A DNA stretch of 64,000 nucleotides from Norana najaformis (taxonomy: Eukaryota > Annelida > Clitellata > Crassiclitellata > Hormogastridae), in NCBI GenBank assembly GCA_964023275.1, contig OZ029921.1, positions 30,891,230-30,955,229 on the forward strand, written 5' to 3'. Position 1 is the first letter of the stretch, and each line of letters opens with the position of its first letter. The position numbers and the translations under genes were made by a program. Positions 49,274 to 60,319 of this stretch are shown here, in pieces. Under the pieces are notes generated by a model. The model was not told the origin of the DNA. It did not search any database and saw only the letters and a list, made by a program, of their open reading frames with translations.

Positions 49274-50740
49274 CTATGATTAAGATTAAAACATCAATGT
49301 AAGAAGTAGGAATCATTCTATACCCATATCAACATCTCACATTTAGTCACAAGGTTAGGCATGCACATAAAAAAATTTCCCCACTTAGTAACAACTATAC
49401 GAAACTATAGTAACAACTATGTACTGAATCGAAATCAAAGAGCACAGCACTTTCGGTAGGTGTTTAAGAGGTTCTATATAAAGTATTTTGATAATTACAT
49501 GCATATAGTTTCTCAACCTGAAACTTTTGCCCATTACAACAAGCAGAATGTGACCTCATTCCATACAAGGGAGTGCTTTTAAGTAGGTATCACTGTTGGA
49601 TGTACTAAATCTCTTAAACTTGCTTGATTCTGATTCAATTCATGGGAGTAAGTAGATGAATCTTTTGTGATACTGTAAATATGCTCCAAAACTCATTAAA
49701 GAATGGAAAAAATTGGCACACACAATCCATTCAGAGGAACCCTTCCTGCTACATTACCATTATATTATCCTAAAAATCCAGGCAAAAAATAACTAAAACA
49801 AAACCCTTAGTACTACCAACACAATATGTCTGGTATGTGAATATATGGCCACACAGCTACAGCACACCTACCACACACATCTGTTGTGAGTGGTACTTGT
49901 GGGGTAAACTGTCCAAGACCAAAATTAGCAAAGCAAGCTTACAGCATCTTCTTAAAACCCGGGCACTGATGTTAATTATAAGAAATCCCATCATCAGACC
50001 TAAACTAGTGGCACCAAGAGACTGTAGTGTAAATGTAAATCTCTGAAATTTCTGTGCCACCTAAAATCCGCGTCAGGGAAACCAGCTCGTTCACCGGTGT
50101 GTTACATCAAATCCAGTCTGCAAGAACCAGATTGTTCACTCATTTTCAGTACCAGATCAGAATTTAGGGGATCAAGCCAGGGGGACAACGTGGTGGTATG
50201 GTGGAAATTGTTGATGAAGGTGGTCACGGGACAGTGCGGGAGTGAAAGCAGGATAGGACAGCTTGAAAAGAGATTCTGACAGAGCTGCTTCATGTTAATT
50301 ACAAAACCTACCCTGGGAACTTCTCTCTGCTCACGAGAATTATACAGTCCTTTTGTGCAATCTGCAATTATTAGGTGCAAAATGACAAGTTGCAAGAAGG
50401 TAGATGAATGATAAGCTGTAAGCAGGCCAATGAATAAATACAACACCAGAGAAAATACAAATTTACAATCCATCAAGTCATCACATAATTAACTACTGTT
50501 TCTGAGGTGAATTCATAATTAGCATGATATAAGAATCTGATCAGTAATAATAATGACGTTATGTAATATTTGCCATAGATAGCAAATAACTTGGGTAAAG
50601 TCACACCTCTGTATCTCGCTAAAGTACACATACAAGCTTCAAGTCCAGTGGTTCTGAAAATTGTGGAATGATAAAGAAATTACATCGAGCCAGACACAAC
50701 CGTGTCCCTGGCAAAGAAGGGAAGCTCAGCAGTCAACAAG

Positions 50741-53700
50741 TTATGGATTAGAAACTGGTCTTCCTTCTGTAATTTTCAGAAGCACTTTCGACCAAGTAGC
50801 TTTGATTGAATGCCGCACTTTATCGTTGTACTGCCTCATGCGCTGACTGATTTCACTGAGGTCAACCTTAACCATCTTGTCCACAAGGTCATCCACTGAA
50901 TCAAAGTATATGACGTGTGGCCATTGATAAAAGTCGGCAAAGTTCAGCCAGTAGCGAACTGCATCCTCGTCCATGTCATTGTTTGGGTCTGGTACTTTGG
51001 AAAACAATCCAGGTATTCCGGACTTTGATGACTGTCTCATCATGTACCCATTCCACGTCCGCTGCCTCACCACTTGGTACTTCATGTGCCACTTTGTAAG
51101 GAGATCAAGCGATGGAAAAAACAGGGGAATGTTCATTCGGTACTGTTCAGTGAGGCTCACCATCGATACTTGATATGGAATGTGAATGATGCCACGGTGC
51201 GATGCAAGATCGGAGAAGAGATATTGGGGGTACATCTCTCTCAGTGGAAACATGACTAGATTGAGCTTCCGCTTCAGAATGACGTTATCAAACTCGGCAA
51301 AGAGGATGTCGTACAGTTCTGAGCTGTGAATTGGTGAGACAAGAAACTGCTTTCTTGTCGGATTGTAGGAGTCCGTAAGGTAGGCACAGTAGTTTGGCAA
51401 TATCAGTGGCTTCAAGCCAGTGAAATACTCAATGTACTTGGCATCGTAGAGATTGTTGGCAGCAAGGACACTCGTCCTGTGTTGGCTGACGTTAAACAGC
51501 AGTTTATTAAGAGCATTCCACTTATCAGGCTCTGGGCGTGCCTGTTCGTAACGAATTGTTGCAATTATCACCATACTCTTGTTAAACGGCACAAAAGCTT
51601 CACACATTGCAACCGGTAAAGTGCAGATAAATGCTGTCACTGACTTCATTGTGGGGTCATCTTTGTAAAATCGGTAAAACTGATCAATGACCTCTGGATT
51701 GAGACGCATACCATTGTCACTGTTGATGATCTTGAGATTTCGTGCACAGGTTCCTACCTTTCCACAGTAGTATGACAGACTGTTGTCAACGATCTTAACA
51801 CCAATTGAACTGAGGAGACTTTTGATGTCCATCATTGGAGTGACGTGATAGTCCTGAGACCAGAAAACTGGCTGATGTCGGATTACTGAGCGAACAGTTT
51901 CCTCATCAAATCCAGTATTCTTAACAAAAACACAATCTGGCTGCAGGTAAGTATGATTCCAGAAAAGAATGTCATCACTATCCACTGGCTGATCATTTGC
52001 ATCATAGTGCTGACCAACAAACTCGTTTTCCTGGCGTAAAACTGGAAAAGGATGGCTGCCTGGCCACTGGGTACAAGAAACACTGTCGTGGCTGAATGTG
52101 AAATCCTTGGCACGTGGCCAGAGAGAATTCCGGAGAAAGTCTGCCTCCGACTTGTATCCTTTCATCATCATCATCAGTTTTCGAAATGATACCCCAGTGG
52201 CATTTCTCAAATGTAGCGGCATACCACCAATGAGGCCTGAAACAAGAGGGAGAGCTGCATGCGTCGGATGATCGCGAATGCAATAGAGTGGAGCCTCATG
52301 CTGTAACCAGTCATCCAATGCAGCAGCTTCGCGCTCGCTCGGACGCATTGTGGCATCTCTTACTATGAATCTCTTCACTGAAGTGTCATCAGCTATGAGG
52401 TACTTCCAAAGTGATGGAGGCAAACGGGACGAAGTCTTGTTGCTGAGCCGAACAACTTCGACCCCAGAGCTCTCCATCTTCTTCACAAGAATTCTCAGCA
52501 TTCGTGTCTCTGTAGCATTTCCTGCTACATAGACTCTTAGGCGCCATTTTGGAAAAAGAATTGGTACAAGCTGTGAATATCGTAGGCTGCCGTAGAGCAA
52601 GTTCACATCATTTCCATACAGCGACATTGAAATGACATTTGCCATTTCTTTATCCCATGACGTACCCATAACTCCCTTCTTCAGATCGATATATCTCCTC
52701 AAAACCACCCTTCCGATCTCCACTTCCACTTTGATCCTGCTAGCCTTGTCGTAATGTGCCACATACCTCTGGCCCTTCTCCATTGTGTGCTTCACTCTGG
52801 TGCCCGGCACCTTACGACTGCGTTCAGGCCAGTACACTCCTGTAATCCAGTCATCTGCAAACCAATCTGTAAATACTCTTGGATAGTAGAAACCAAAAAT
52901 GTCCACATGAGTCCGATGGACAAAATCGTGAGTCAGAATAACAACGTTACCTTCCCTAAACCACGGACCTACCACGCCAACGTTTGGTGGATTGAATCTT
53001 CCAAGTTCATCAATGAATTTTTCTGTCCAACCTGTAGTTTCCATTACCGTATCATCATTTACCCGGTAGTAATAGTCCATGTTATCCATGTAAGCTGCCA
53101 TCATTGCATCATTCTGAGCCCAAGCAGGATGACCTGAATGCTGGCACTCAACAAAATGCAACGTGACGTTTAGACGCCTCGAGCATTTGCGTGCAACTAT
53201 TTCATAAAACATGCTCGTAAATAGCTTGTGAGAGCCCTCTGCCTGAAAAAAAGTATCTGTGTGGTCATGGGCAACATAGAAGTGGTAGCTGAAACCCCGT
53301 GTTGCAGTTGAACAGAATGACAACAGTAGACCCTTGAAGAAGGGTAACTCTTTCATCAGGCTGGCACGATCAAAGCTTGTTTGATCTCGTAACGTCAGAG
53401 CACAACCAACGGCGATCTGATTCTCTTTGTATTCAACATCGTTGAAACTCTCCACCCCAAAGTCCTGGGCGTTCAGAAAAGTTTCGGGGTCATCTAAACC
53501 CCCATCCCCAATGTATAACGCCTGTTTCTGATTTCTGCCAATAAATTCTGGTGCTCCAAGGACACTTTCGTGCAAAACAAACCCAACTTCTTTTTTATGG
53601 TCATGAGTGTCATGTCGCTTGAGCCCAATATTTAAACCAATTGCTTCATCACTGAATACCCTGTGGCTATCAAACTCATGTTGAAGATCATGATTATTAT

Positions 53701-53845
53701 CAAACAGGGTCTCGTGTATTGTCATGATCGTACCGTGTCCCAGCTGACTATACAGTAGAAAAATCAGGGTGACTGACGCCAGTGCTAGTGCACAAAAAAC
53801 CAGTCTTCCTCTGTTTCTTCTGATCATATTCGTATCTGAAGGCAT
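50741..53845 (-). CDS. Putative multi-module Golgi glycosyltransferase, intronless CDS
   Basis: A 1034-residue frame without introns. The start is the first ATG after an in-frame TGA 15 nt upstream. A single N-terminal membrane anchor (about residues 14-34) after a basic tail predicts a type II Golgi/ER protein with a lumenal body. Residues about 145-365 look like a GT-A nucleotide-sugar domain: AWAQNDAMMAAYMDNMDYYY leads to NDDT (263-266, a DxD-like metal site), then GVVGPWFREGN, and DWFADDWITGVY (327-338). Residues about 400-545 form a second block (SLYGNDVNLLYGSLR, FIVRDATMRPSEREAAALDD, YCIRDHPTHA). Residues about 720-1020 contain IPYQVSMVSLTEQYRMNIPL (889-908), which recalls the donor-binding end of GT-B enzymes. 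Several N-X-S/T sites occur (N226, N443, N631). I recognise similar hypothetical proteins but no named family; substrate unknown. Confidence 0.72.
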   Translation of the reverse strand: MPSDTNMIRRNRGRLVFCALALASVTLIFLLYSQLGHGTIMTIHETLFDNNHDLQHEFDSHRVFSDEAIGLNIGLKRHDTHDHKKEVGFVLHESVLGAPEFIGRNQKQALYIGDGGLDDPETFLNAQDFGVESFNDVEYKENQIAVGCALTLRDQTSFDRASLMKELPFFKGLLLSFCSTATRGFSYHFYVAHDHTDTFFQAEGSHKLFTSMFYEIVARKCSRRLNVTLHFVECQHSGHPAWAQNDAMMAAYMDNMDYYYRVNDDTVMETTGWTEKFIDELGRFNPPNVGVVGPWFREGNVVILTHDFVHRTHVDIFGFYYPRVFTDWFADDWITGVYWPERSRKVPGTRVKHTMEKGQRYVAHYDKASRIKVEVEIGRVVLRRYIDLKKGVMGTSWDKEMANVISMSLYGNDVNLLYGSLRYSQLVPILFPKWRLRVYVAGNATETRMLRILVKKMESSGVEVVRLSNKTSSRLPPSLWKYLIADDTSVKRFIVRDATMRPSEREAAALDDWLQHEAPLYCIRDHPTHAALPLVSGLIGGMPLHLRNATGVSFRKLMMMMKGYKSEADFLRNSLWPRAKDFTFSHDSVSCTQWPGSHPFPVLRQENEFVGQHYDANDQPVDSDDILFWNHTYLQPDCVFVKNTGFDEETVRSVIRHQPVFWSQDYHVTPMMDIKSLLSSIGVKIVDNSLSYYCGKVGTCARNLKIINSDNGMRLNPEVIDQFYRFYKDDPTMKSVTAFICTLPVAMCEAFVPFNKSMVIIATIRYEQARPEPDKWNALNKLLFNVSQHRTSVLAANNLYDAKYIEYFTGLKPLILPNYCAYLTDSYNPTRKQFLVSPIHSSELYDILFAEFDNVILKRKLNLVMFPLREMYPQYLFSDLASHRGIIHIPYQVSMVSLTEQYRMNIPLFFPSLDLLTKWHMKYQVVRQRTWNGYMMRQSSKSGIPGLFSKVPDPNNDMDEDAVRYWLNFADFYQWPHVIYFDSVDDLVDKMVKVDLSEISQRMRQYNDKVRHSIKATWSKVLLKITEGRPVSNP

Positions 53846-54662
53846 GCCTCTTAATTTTCATCAACTGCCATACTGCTTTTCAAAAGATCAGGTCTAACGA
53901 AGGCTGACAAAATTTCTAATCTGTGTAGTAAATTCCATGAAAGACCAGTTCTGCATCTGTAACATATTCTTTTTCATTCTTTAATGTCACAGTGTTTCCT
54001 AGCACCTGACCGAAGTTTTGTCTAGATTCATTTTTCTAAAATTTGTTCTCCAGTTCTAACTTGCCAGCTGAAATGTAATATGTGATAGAAAGTTTAAATT
54101 AAACTTTATTAGTGCAAAAATAATGTAATCATTTGAATTCCACTAAATAATGAAAAATCTATGAAAAACTAAGTTTTACAGTCATTAGACCCTGGTATTA
54201 ACAAAAATTCTTTACACATATGAAAGATAGAAGAGCTGTTGTAGTAGATTGTGTTTAGGCTGAGACAAAGGTGGATTAGAGCAGGATGAATCAGTGGTGA
54301 AGGGTTTATAAAGATGAGTGGTTTTGGAGTATTGCAGTGCAGAGAGATGTAGGTTAGTGAAACAACTCTGACTTGGATGTATTGCATGCGATGGGGGATT
54401 TTCAGTCAGTGCAGATTCAAGGATATGACTGATATGTTGATGCTTGGGTCTCCAGATGACAGCTCAAGTAAGTTCACTGTGGATAAAGAAAAAAAGCATT
54501 ATATGATCGGAACTAAAGTTAAGGAAAATTGAAAAAGCAGTTACCCAACGTGACTCCCACAGTTGAGTGACACATCTTAACTGTTGGCCTGCAAATAAAA
54601 TAATATACTAAGGCCTGAAGTTTCATGTTAATGTCAGTACTGTTTTTAATATCCCCTAAAGG

Positions 54663-55396
54663 CAATTCTTGAGAAATGGCCGCTTGCAGTCGCTCTACTT
54701 GTAAACAATATGGTCATTCCAATTGAGAACATGGAGTGCTGCACACTACAGGATGGGCTAATGGATAAATAATCACTGGGTATTCAGTGATGCTGCAAGA
54801 CAATCCGAAAAATGTTTGTAACTGAAGTAGCTGATCGGACTGCCACAACCTTGGAAGGTATAATTTTACAATACATTCTTCCGGGAACTCACATCGTGTC
54901 CAGTGGATGGAGTACTTATTCCAATCTGGCGAACTTAGAAGGTGGCTCTTCATGCATTCTGCTGTAGTGTATCAATGCAACTTTGTAGATCCAAACAACA
55001 TTGAGGTATACATGTAAAAGGTGGAGAACAAGCGGATGTGTGCAACACAAAAACTGAAAAGACAATTGGGCACGAGTCGCGATTTGTTTCCAACGTATCT
55101 GCAGGAGTTCTCGGGCAATGCGAAACGCATTTCATGAGAACTCTCTCAAAAATTCTTATATGCGTCACAGAAACTTACCCGATATCTTATTTTGTAAATT
55201 ACCGACAGAAGTATTTTTTAAAATCTTTGTGTTACTCTGTTACTTACTGATTAAGTACTTGTTTAATCCTTAGTCCTGGTAGCGTGCAGCGCTCTAATTT
55301 TTCTCGCAATCTTTAAGTTGGCCATATTGTTCGCAAGTAGGACGGCCAAAATATTTAAGACGGAACGACCGCAAGCGGCCGTTTCTCAAGAATTAA
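54663..55396. mobile_element. Long-TIR element, copy 2
   Basis: Inverted arms at 54663-54755 and 55265-55396 share AATTCTTGAGAAA(C/T)GGCCGC, ACTTG..AACAATATGG and GCTGCAC(A/G)CTAC. The arms and the inner right flank match copy 1 at 17718-18060. The central 500 bp is not shared and encodes nothing recognisable, so it may be captured or decayed sequence. Confidence 0.7.
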
Positions 55397-55884
55397 CCCA
55401 TTATTTGCATAAAGAATTCTTCGCCACTGACTTTGCCATGCATAACAAAAACATGGATATCCCAGCGAATGCTAACTGAACATGTCGGATCCACATACAG
55501 GACCGCCCAATGCGCTATTTAAGCACAGCACTGCATTTACTTAGACTTTCCAGCTAAGCCAACCGTTTCGCATCCCTCATTTATTAAACACAATTATACA
55601 CGTGTAACGGAAAATTATTTAGAACAGCATTCTACCTGTGTTTACGAATTTTCAACAGGCAAAACGCTATGGAGAAAATGTTAGAATTCTTTAGCGCTAG
55701 TATTCAAGTTTATTTCAAACATTGTTTCATAACTTTATATCCAGTATTATTTTGATTACGCTGTCTAGAGTGATTTCAACAGCACGTCACTTCATAGTAA
55801 TAGCTTTCAAAACTGAAAGAACTACAGTGATGTACCAAAAGAGTAACTTTGGGATTCGTGTAGAACACTGTAGATCCAATGGTA

Positions 55885-55970
55885 TTTTAGGTATCGTAAT
55901 CGTAATATCGAGATTTCTACAGCACCCAACCAAAGCTAAGTCGCGGGAACCAGCTTATTAACAGCTTATT
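55885..55970 (+). mobile_element. Solo arm of foldback MITE family
   Basis: ATCGTAATATCGAGATTTCT, ACAGCACCCAACCAAAGC and CGGGAACCAGCTTATT match the arms of 48098-48489. Confidence 0.65.
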
Positions 55971-56089
55971 AAACAATCGTTTGGTGATTCAGCTGCTCTG
56001 TCGATAGAAACAGATATCAAACATAACGAATATTTTCCAGGCTGCCTTCATTTATTCGATTCCTGGCCTCTAATTTGGCAAAAATGCGT

Positions 56090-56375
56090 TTGCGTCCGGG
56101 CTTTGCCCCAAGCCCAGCTAAGGAGCTTACGACGCTTCCCACACTCCTATTGGTTGGGGTTTCGCCTCTACGGCGCTCGCTGTCTCAGACCCCCTCAGTA
56201 TTCATCCAGGTAGGTTGATTGACGACCTGGTCAAAAATTCACACAAATATGTACCTCATATGTACTCTGTTAGATTCCGCCGGGCACTTACAACGCTCCC
56301 AGATCCTCATTTGTTAGGGGCTTCGCGTCTTTGGCGCTCGCCGTTCCAGACCCCTCACTTTTCATTAAGGTATCC
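56090..56375. repeat. Diverged duplicate block, GC-richer
   Basis: Two direct copies (about 56120-56205 and 56285-56370) share GCTTACGACGCTTCC/ACTTACAACGCTCCC, TGTTAGGGGCTTCGC-like and GGCGCTCGC(T/C)GT..CAGACCCC segments. It stands out by its GC content from the surrounding DNA, about 1-1.3 kb upstream of BicD. Confidence 0.75.
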
Positions 56376-57374
56376 CTGGCTAAAAAATTAACAGCCTACG
56401 CTAATTCCTGCTGCAGCCCATTTACAAACATTTCATCTGACTGGCCGCTTCGTGAGGTAAATGTAAATGCACATGTTTTTCTGTAGCGACCGTATGGCCT
56501 CGACCCTCTTTGTTTTTCAACAAATTACTGTGTAATATGTGGAGCATTGCTAAAAAGAGTTGCGGCTACACAGAAGTCCAATACCTGTATAAACACTGCG
56601 GGGATCTGTTTCCAGATTAATTTAATATTGCCCGGCAAGTGTGTATGCATGCACTGTATGAATGAACCGTATCAAGGAATTTATATAACGCATAGGGACA
56701 CTAAACATGGCTAAACTAACAGATCTAAAAGGCGCGATTTAATGCGAGTTGAAGATGTTTCTTTCGCTGCATCTCTCGGAAAAGTACGTATTAATTATAC
56801 GTATTAATTATTCAATACATTCGGCCTAGCGCATTAATGGACAAGTAGCATCTTAACCGAATACGTGGGAGTCATAGAAATCTATTGACCTTTATGAATG
56901 CATACCGATGGATAACAAGCAAGGCAATATCGAATCGCTGTAGTACCACAGACGAAATATTTCATTTTGGAGCCTTAAGTGCTTACTCATATCACTCCAT
57001 AGTGACAGCTAAGATTAAGGTTTTTTCACATTTCACAATGACAGACTAAAAAAAGTAATGAAAATTATTTTTAAATCGAAATCTTCAAATGCGACTTAAC
57101 ATCACTGCGTTGTTATAACGATATGTGCACAGAATTCAGGGAGAAAGACGCAATGAATCTGATTTGGGCTTCATTTGTGTTGCATCATAAGTGGGGGCCG
57201 CTATGAATCAATAATCATTCTATAACCTTGAAATTTTGCAGTCTTTATTGTTGAATATTTATTTTCAGTTTTCGCTTCCGTCATATTCAATAAAATGTGT
57301 CGGAGTTTCTAGGCGTTTTGAAATAGTTGTTAATTATTTTGTTCTTTTCGGTCTTCCACTTTCTAGCCTGAACG

Positions 57375-60319
57375 ATGTGTGATGCAACTGAATGCCAGAA
57401 TCACACGGCTGAGCTTCGACTCGAGATAGCTCGCCTCGAAGCGGAGTTGGAGCAGGCGAGCTCCGACAAGATGAGAGCAGCCGAATATGGACTCGCCGTT
57501 CTGGAGGAGAAAAATATGCTCCAACAGCACTGTGATCATCTCGAAAGCCTTTACGAGTCGAGCTTACATGACCTCAACTGTACGAAGGAGGTATGTGTAA
57601 AAGAGAATGTTTAAATATAAGTGAATTGAGTGCCGACTTTGATTTTGAAATATCGTAAGTAAGTATGTTACGCCCACTTTTCTTAAACCGGGTCGAACTT
57701 TTGTCCACAGGGCAACTTCATGCCTGCGTGAAGATAGCCATGTACCCAGTTTGGTTTCCGTTACTGCCAGGTTGCTGGGTGAAATGTGCCATTTATTCAA
57801 AACCATCTTGTCTGGTAATCCGTGGCCTTCCTACATGCAATGTGGGGCCCTTAGCCTGACTCTCTTTACAGCAGCTTTAGTTCAACACAATCTTTACAGT
57901 AATATTACAAAACACTTTTCTTATAATTCCGTGTTGAGTTCTGTGTGTGTGTGTGAAAGCCTGCTGTTGGTGACTTTTCCAGCTGTTCAACGATCGTTTG
58001 CTTGTAGATGTATTTGTTGTTCTTAATGAACTGTGACATCATCTGTGGAAATGAGAAGCACTTTTTGGAAAATTATGTGTTGCAAAAATATTCAGTTACA
58101 TTATGATATAAACTTGAGAAACTTTTATTACATTTATGTGATAATGAATAATAACTGTCATCTTGATTAATGGTTTCTAGGCACTAAGCCGTGTTGAAAT
58201 GAGACAGAGAAAAGCGAACGAAATGGGCATCTCACACGAAGAGGGTTTTCTTGAGGAAGAGGAACAGCTCAAGATGACCATCACTGACCTAGACCAGGAG
58301 CTGCGGGTCACAAGGCAAGCCCTTGAGACCCTTACCATTGAGAAAGAGAAGGCTGATGCACACATTGCAGAGATGAATCTCCAGATGGAACAGCTGGGAG
58401 TGCTGAAGAAACAGCTGAAAGTTGAGGTCAAAGACCTGAAGATGAGAGAATCGCAGACAATGGCTGACTATGCGGAACTCGAAGATGAAAACGTTTCACT
58501 GCAGAAGCAGCTGATGCAGGTTAAGCAAGCACAAGTGGAATTTGAATCGATGAAGCACGAAAACCGCCGGTTACACGAAGAACTCGACGAGCTAAAAGCG
58601 GATGTTGAAGGCCTGAACCACCTCAAGGAGATTGTTGAGCAGAATTTGGAGGAGACACTGGAAATCCTGCAACGTGAACGTGAGGAAAAACATGCTCTGA
58701 AGAAAGAACTGGACTCAAGAATTACGTCAGAGTCGATGCTTGCCCTTCAGACGCTTGCTTCTCTTGGACTCAGTGACTTCAAGCCGAACCACTCAGATGG
58801 AGGGAAAGGTCACTTTGAGTCACTTCATGAAGATCACGACAGCCCAATGCTGAAGAAAATTGAGGCAGATTTCTTGACTCCAAACAAGGAGCTCCTCAAA
58901 GCAGAACCAGCTCCGGCTCAGGGTCTGGTTGGCGATCTGTTCTCAGAGATCCACTTGAGTGAAATTCGAAAGTTGGAGCAGATGGTGGAACAGTTGGAGA
59001 TGGAAAAAAGCCTGCTGGAAAGGTCACTCGAAGAGTCAAATGCAAATCTGGAGTCAGCAAGGCAGATGGTAAGTGAACAGACTGAAAAAGTTCAGGCCTT
59101 AAAGACAGAGTTGGATTTGATGGTGTCGGGTGCATGCGATGTGACAGACTCTGGCAGCGAACTTTCCAGCATTGTGCATCAGTTTCCAACATACATAATT
59201 GCTGTTAAGGAGATTGCTAACTTGCAGCAGGAGGCGATGAAGCTGCAGAATTTGCTCAATGACAGAACAAAAGAAGTTGCCAATTCTTTGAACATTGAAG
59301 GTGCCTGTCGAAATTATGAAGACACAATTCGAAGATTGGAAACAGAACTTGCTGATCGATCAGACAGGGTATCCGAAATCGAGAGCAGTCTTGGTTGGAC
59401 ACGAGAAAACCTAACAAAACTGACCAGTGACATTTGTCAAATGTACCGCATCATCTGTGAAGCAAGTGGTGAAACACCGGTGAAATCTATGTTTGAGCAT
59501 TTGCGACATCATGTGAGTAAACATCCGTTTAGGACGGCAGATGTCCCGAAGGATGCAGAGACAGAAAAAGTGGAGCTGGTTCCGGATGCTGGAACATGTT
59601 CAGAGAAAGATGGTCTTACCTCTCAGGACACCGTGGATGATTCAGCATCTGTTTCATGTTACAAATTGCTCGAGATGATCTCAGATCAGGTGAAGCATCT
59701 AAATCGTGCAGTCGAGAGGCTGGCTGATATGTCACGACAAAACCGTTCAGGTGATGCCACGTCTGGTGAAGAATTGTCGGAACTTCAGGAGCAGGTCGTC
59801 AAGCTGAGGGCAATGCTGGCAACAAAACGAGAACAGATTTCAACCCTGCGCACTGTACTTAAGCAGAACAAAGCGACGGCCGAAACTGCCATGACTCATC
59901 TTAAACAGCATTACGACAAAGAGAAGGCTGAGATCAACGAAAGCACGACTAAGCTGCGTAACGAGCTGATGCGCCTGAAAGAAGACGCAGCAACATTTGC
60001 TGCCTTGCGTGCCGCCTTTGCTCAACGGTGTGACGAATACACAACACAGTTGGATGAGCTGCAGAGGCAACTTTCAGCTGCAGAGGAAGAAAAGAAGACC
60101 TTGAACTCACTGCTGCGAATGGCCTTGCAGCAAAAGTTGGCATTAACCTCTAAGCTCGAAGACTTGGAAAACGACCGAGAAAGGAAAAGCATGCGCCCCC
60201 AGAGACCAACAAGGGGCAGAGGCAACAGGGCAGGAGGTTACAACAACCCACAACAGGCTCCAGACGAAGGCTACTACAGATATTCACCACAGTTACGATA
60301 TCAGAGGCGTGACTACTAA
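57375..60319 (+). CDS. BICD: Bicaudal-D dynein cargo adaptor
   Basis: Coiled-coil adaptor that links Rab6 vesicles and other cargo to dynein-dynactin. Two exons: 57375-57590 (residues 1-72) and 58181-60319 (residues 73-784), GT-AG, phase 0; total 784 residues, close to Drosophila BicD. The N-terminal coiled coil contains AAEYGLAVLEEKNMLQQHC, the AAxxG/CC1-box type signature that binds dynein light intermediate chain. A second block has YAELEDENVSLQKQL and VEFESMKHENRRL. The C-terminal cargo domain (about residues 630-738) has STLRTVLKQNK, LKEDAATFAALRAAFAQRC and EKKTLNSLLRMALQQKLAL, nearly identical to the family core. The protein ends in an Arg/Gly/Tyr-rich tail (GRGNRAGG, YYRYSPQLRYQRRDY). 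A CTTTCTAG acceptor 9 nt before the start codon suggests a 5'-UTR intron. Confidence 0.95.

Larger units (their letters stand above)
47941..50740. other. RNF123-glycosyltransferase intergenic region
   Basis: Upstream flank of RNF123 and downstream flank of the minus-strand glycosyltransferase. It holds the foldback element (48098-48489), a possible terminal exon (49206-49273), an L2-like tail near 49463-49485 and otherwise unremarkable AT-rich DNA. No CpG-rich promoter core is visible. Confidence 0.65.
53846..57374. other. Divergent intergenic region, glycosyltransferase / BicD
   Basis: Must carry the promoters of both flanking genes. A small candidate non-coding exon for the glycosyltransferase lies at about 54546-54590 on the minus strand (acceptor TTATTTTATTTGCAG, donor GG/GTAACT). 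The region also holds a long-inverted-repeat element (54663-55396), a foldback arm (55885-55970), a duplicated GC-richer block (56090-56375) and a SINE body (56455-56530). From 56540 to 57340 I see nothing further. Confidence 0.6.

Noticed and set aside
50102-50476. 124-residue minus-strand frame downstream of the glycosyltransferase
   Set aside because: No recognisable family, no conserved motif and no matching splice signals; probably chance in the 3' flank.
50741-53845. Idea that the glycosyltransferase was acquired by recent bacterial transfer
   Set aside because: Its composition resembles that of BicD, it has a eukaryotic type II anchor and sequons, and I recall similar proteins from other eukaryotes; intron absence alone is not enough.
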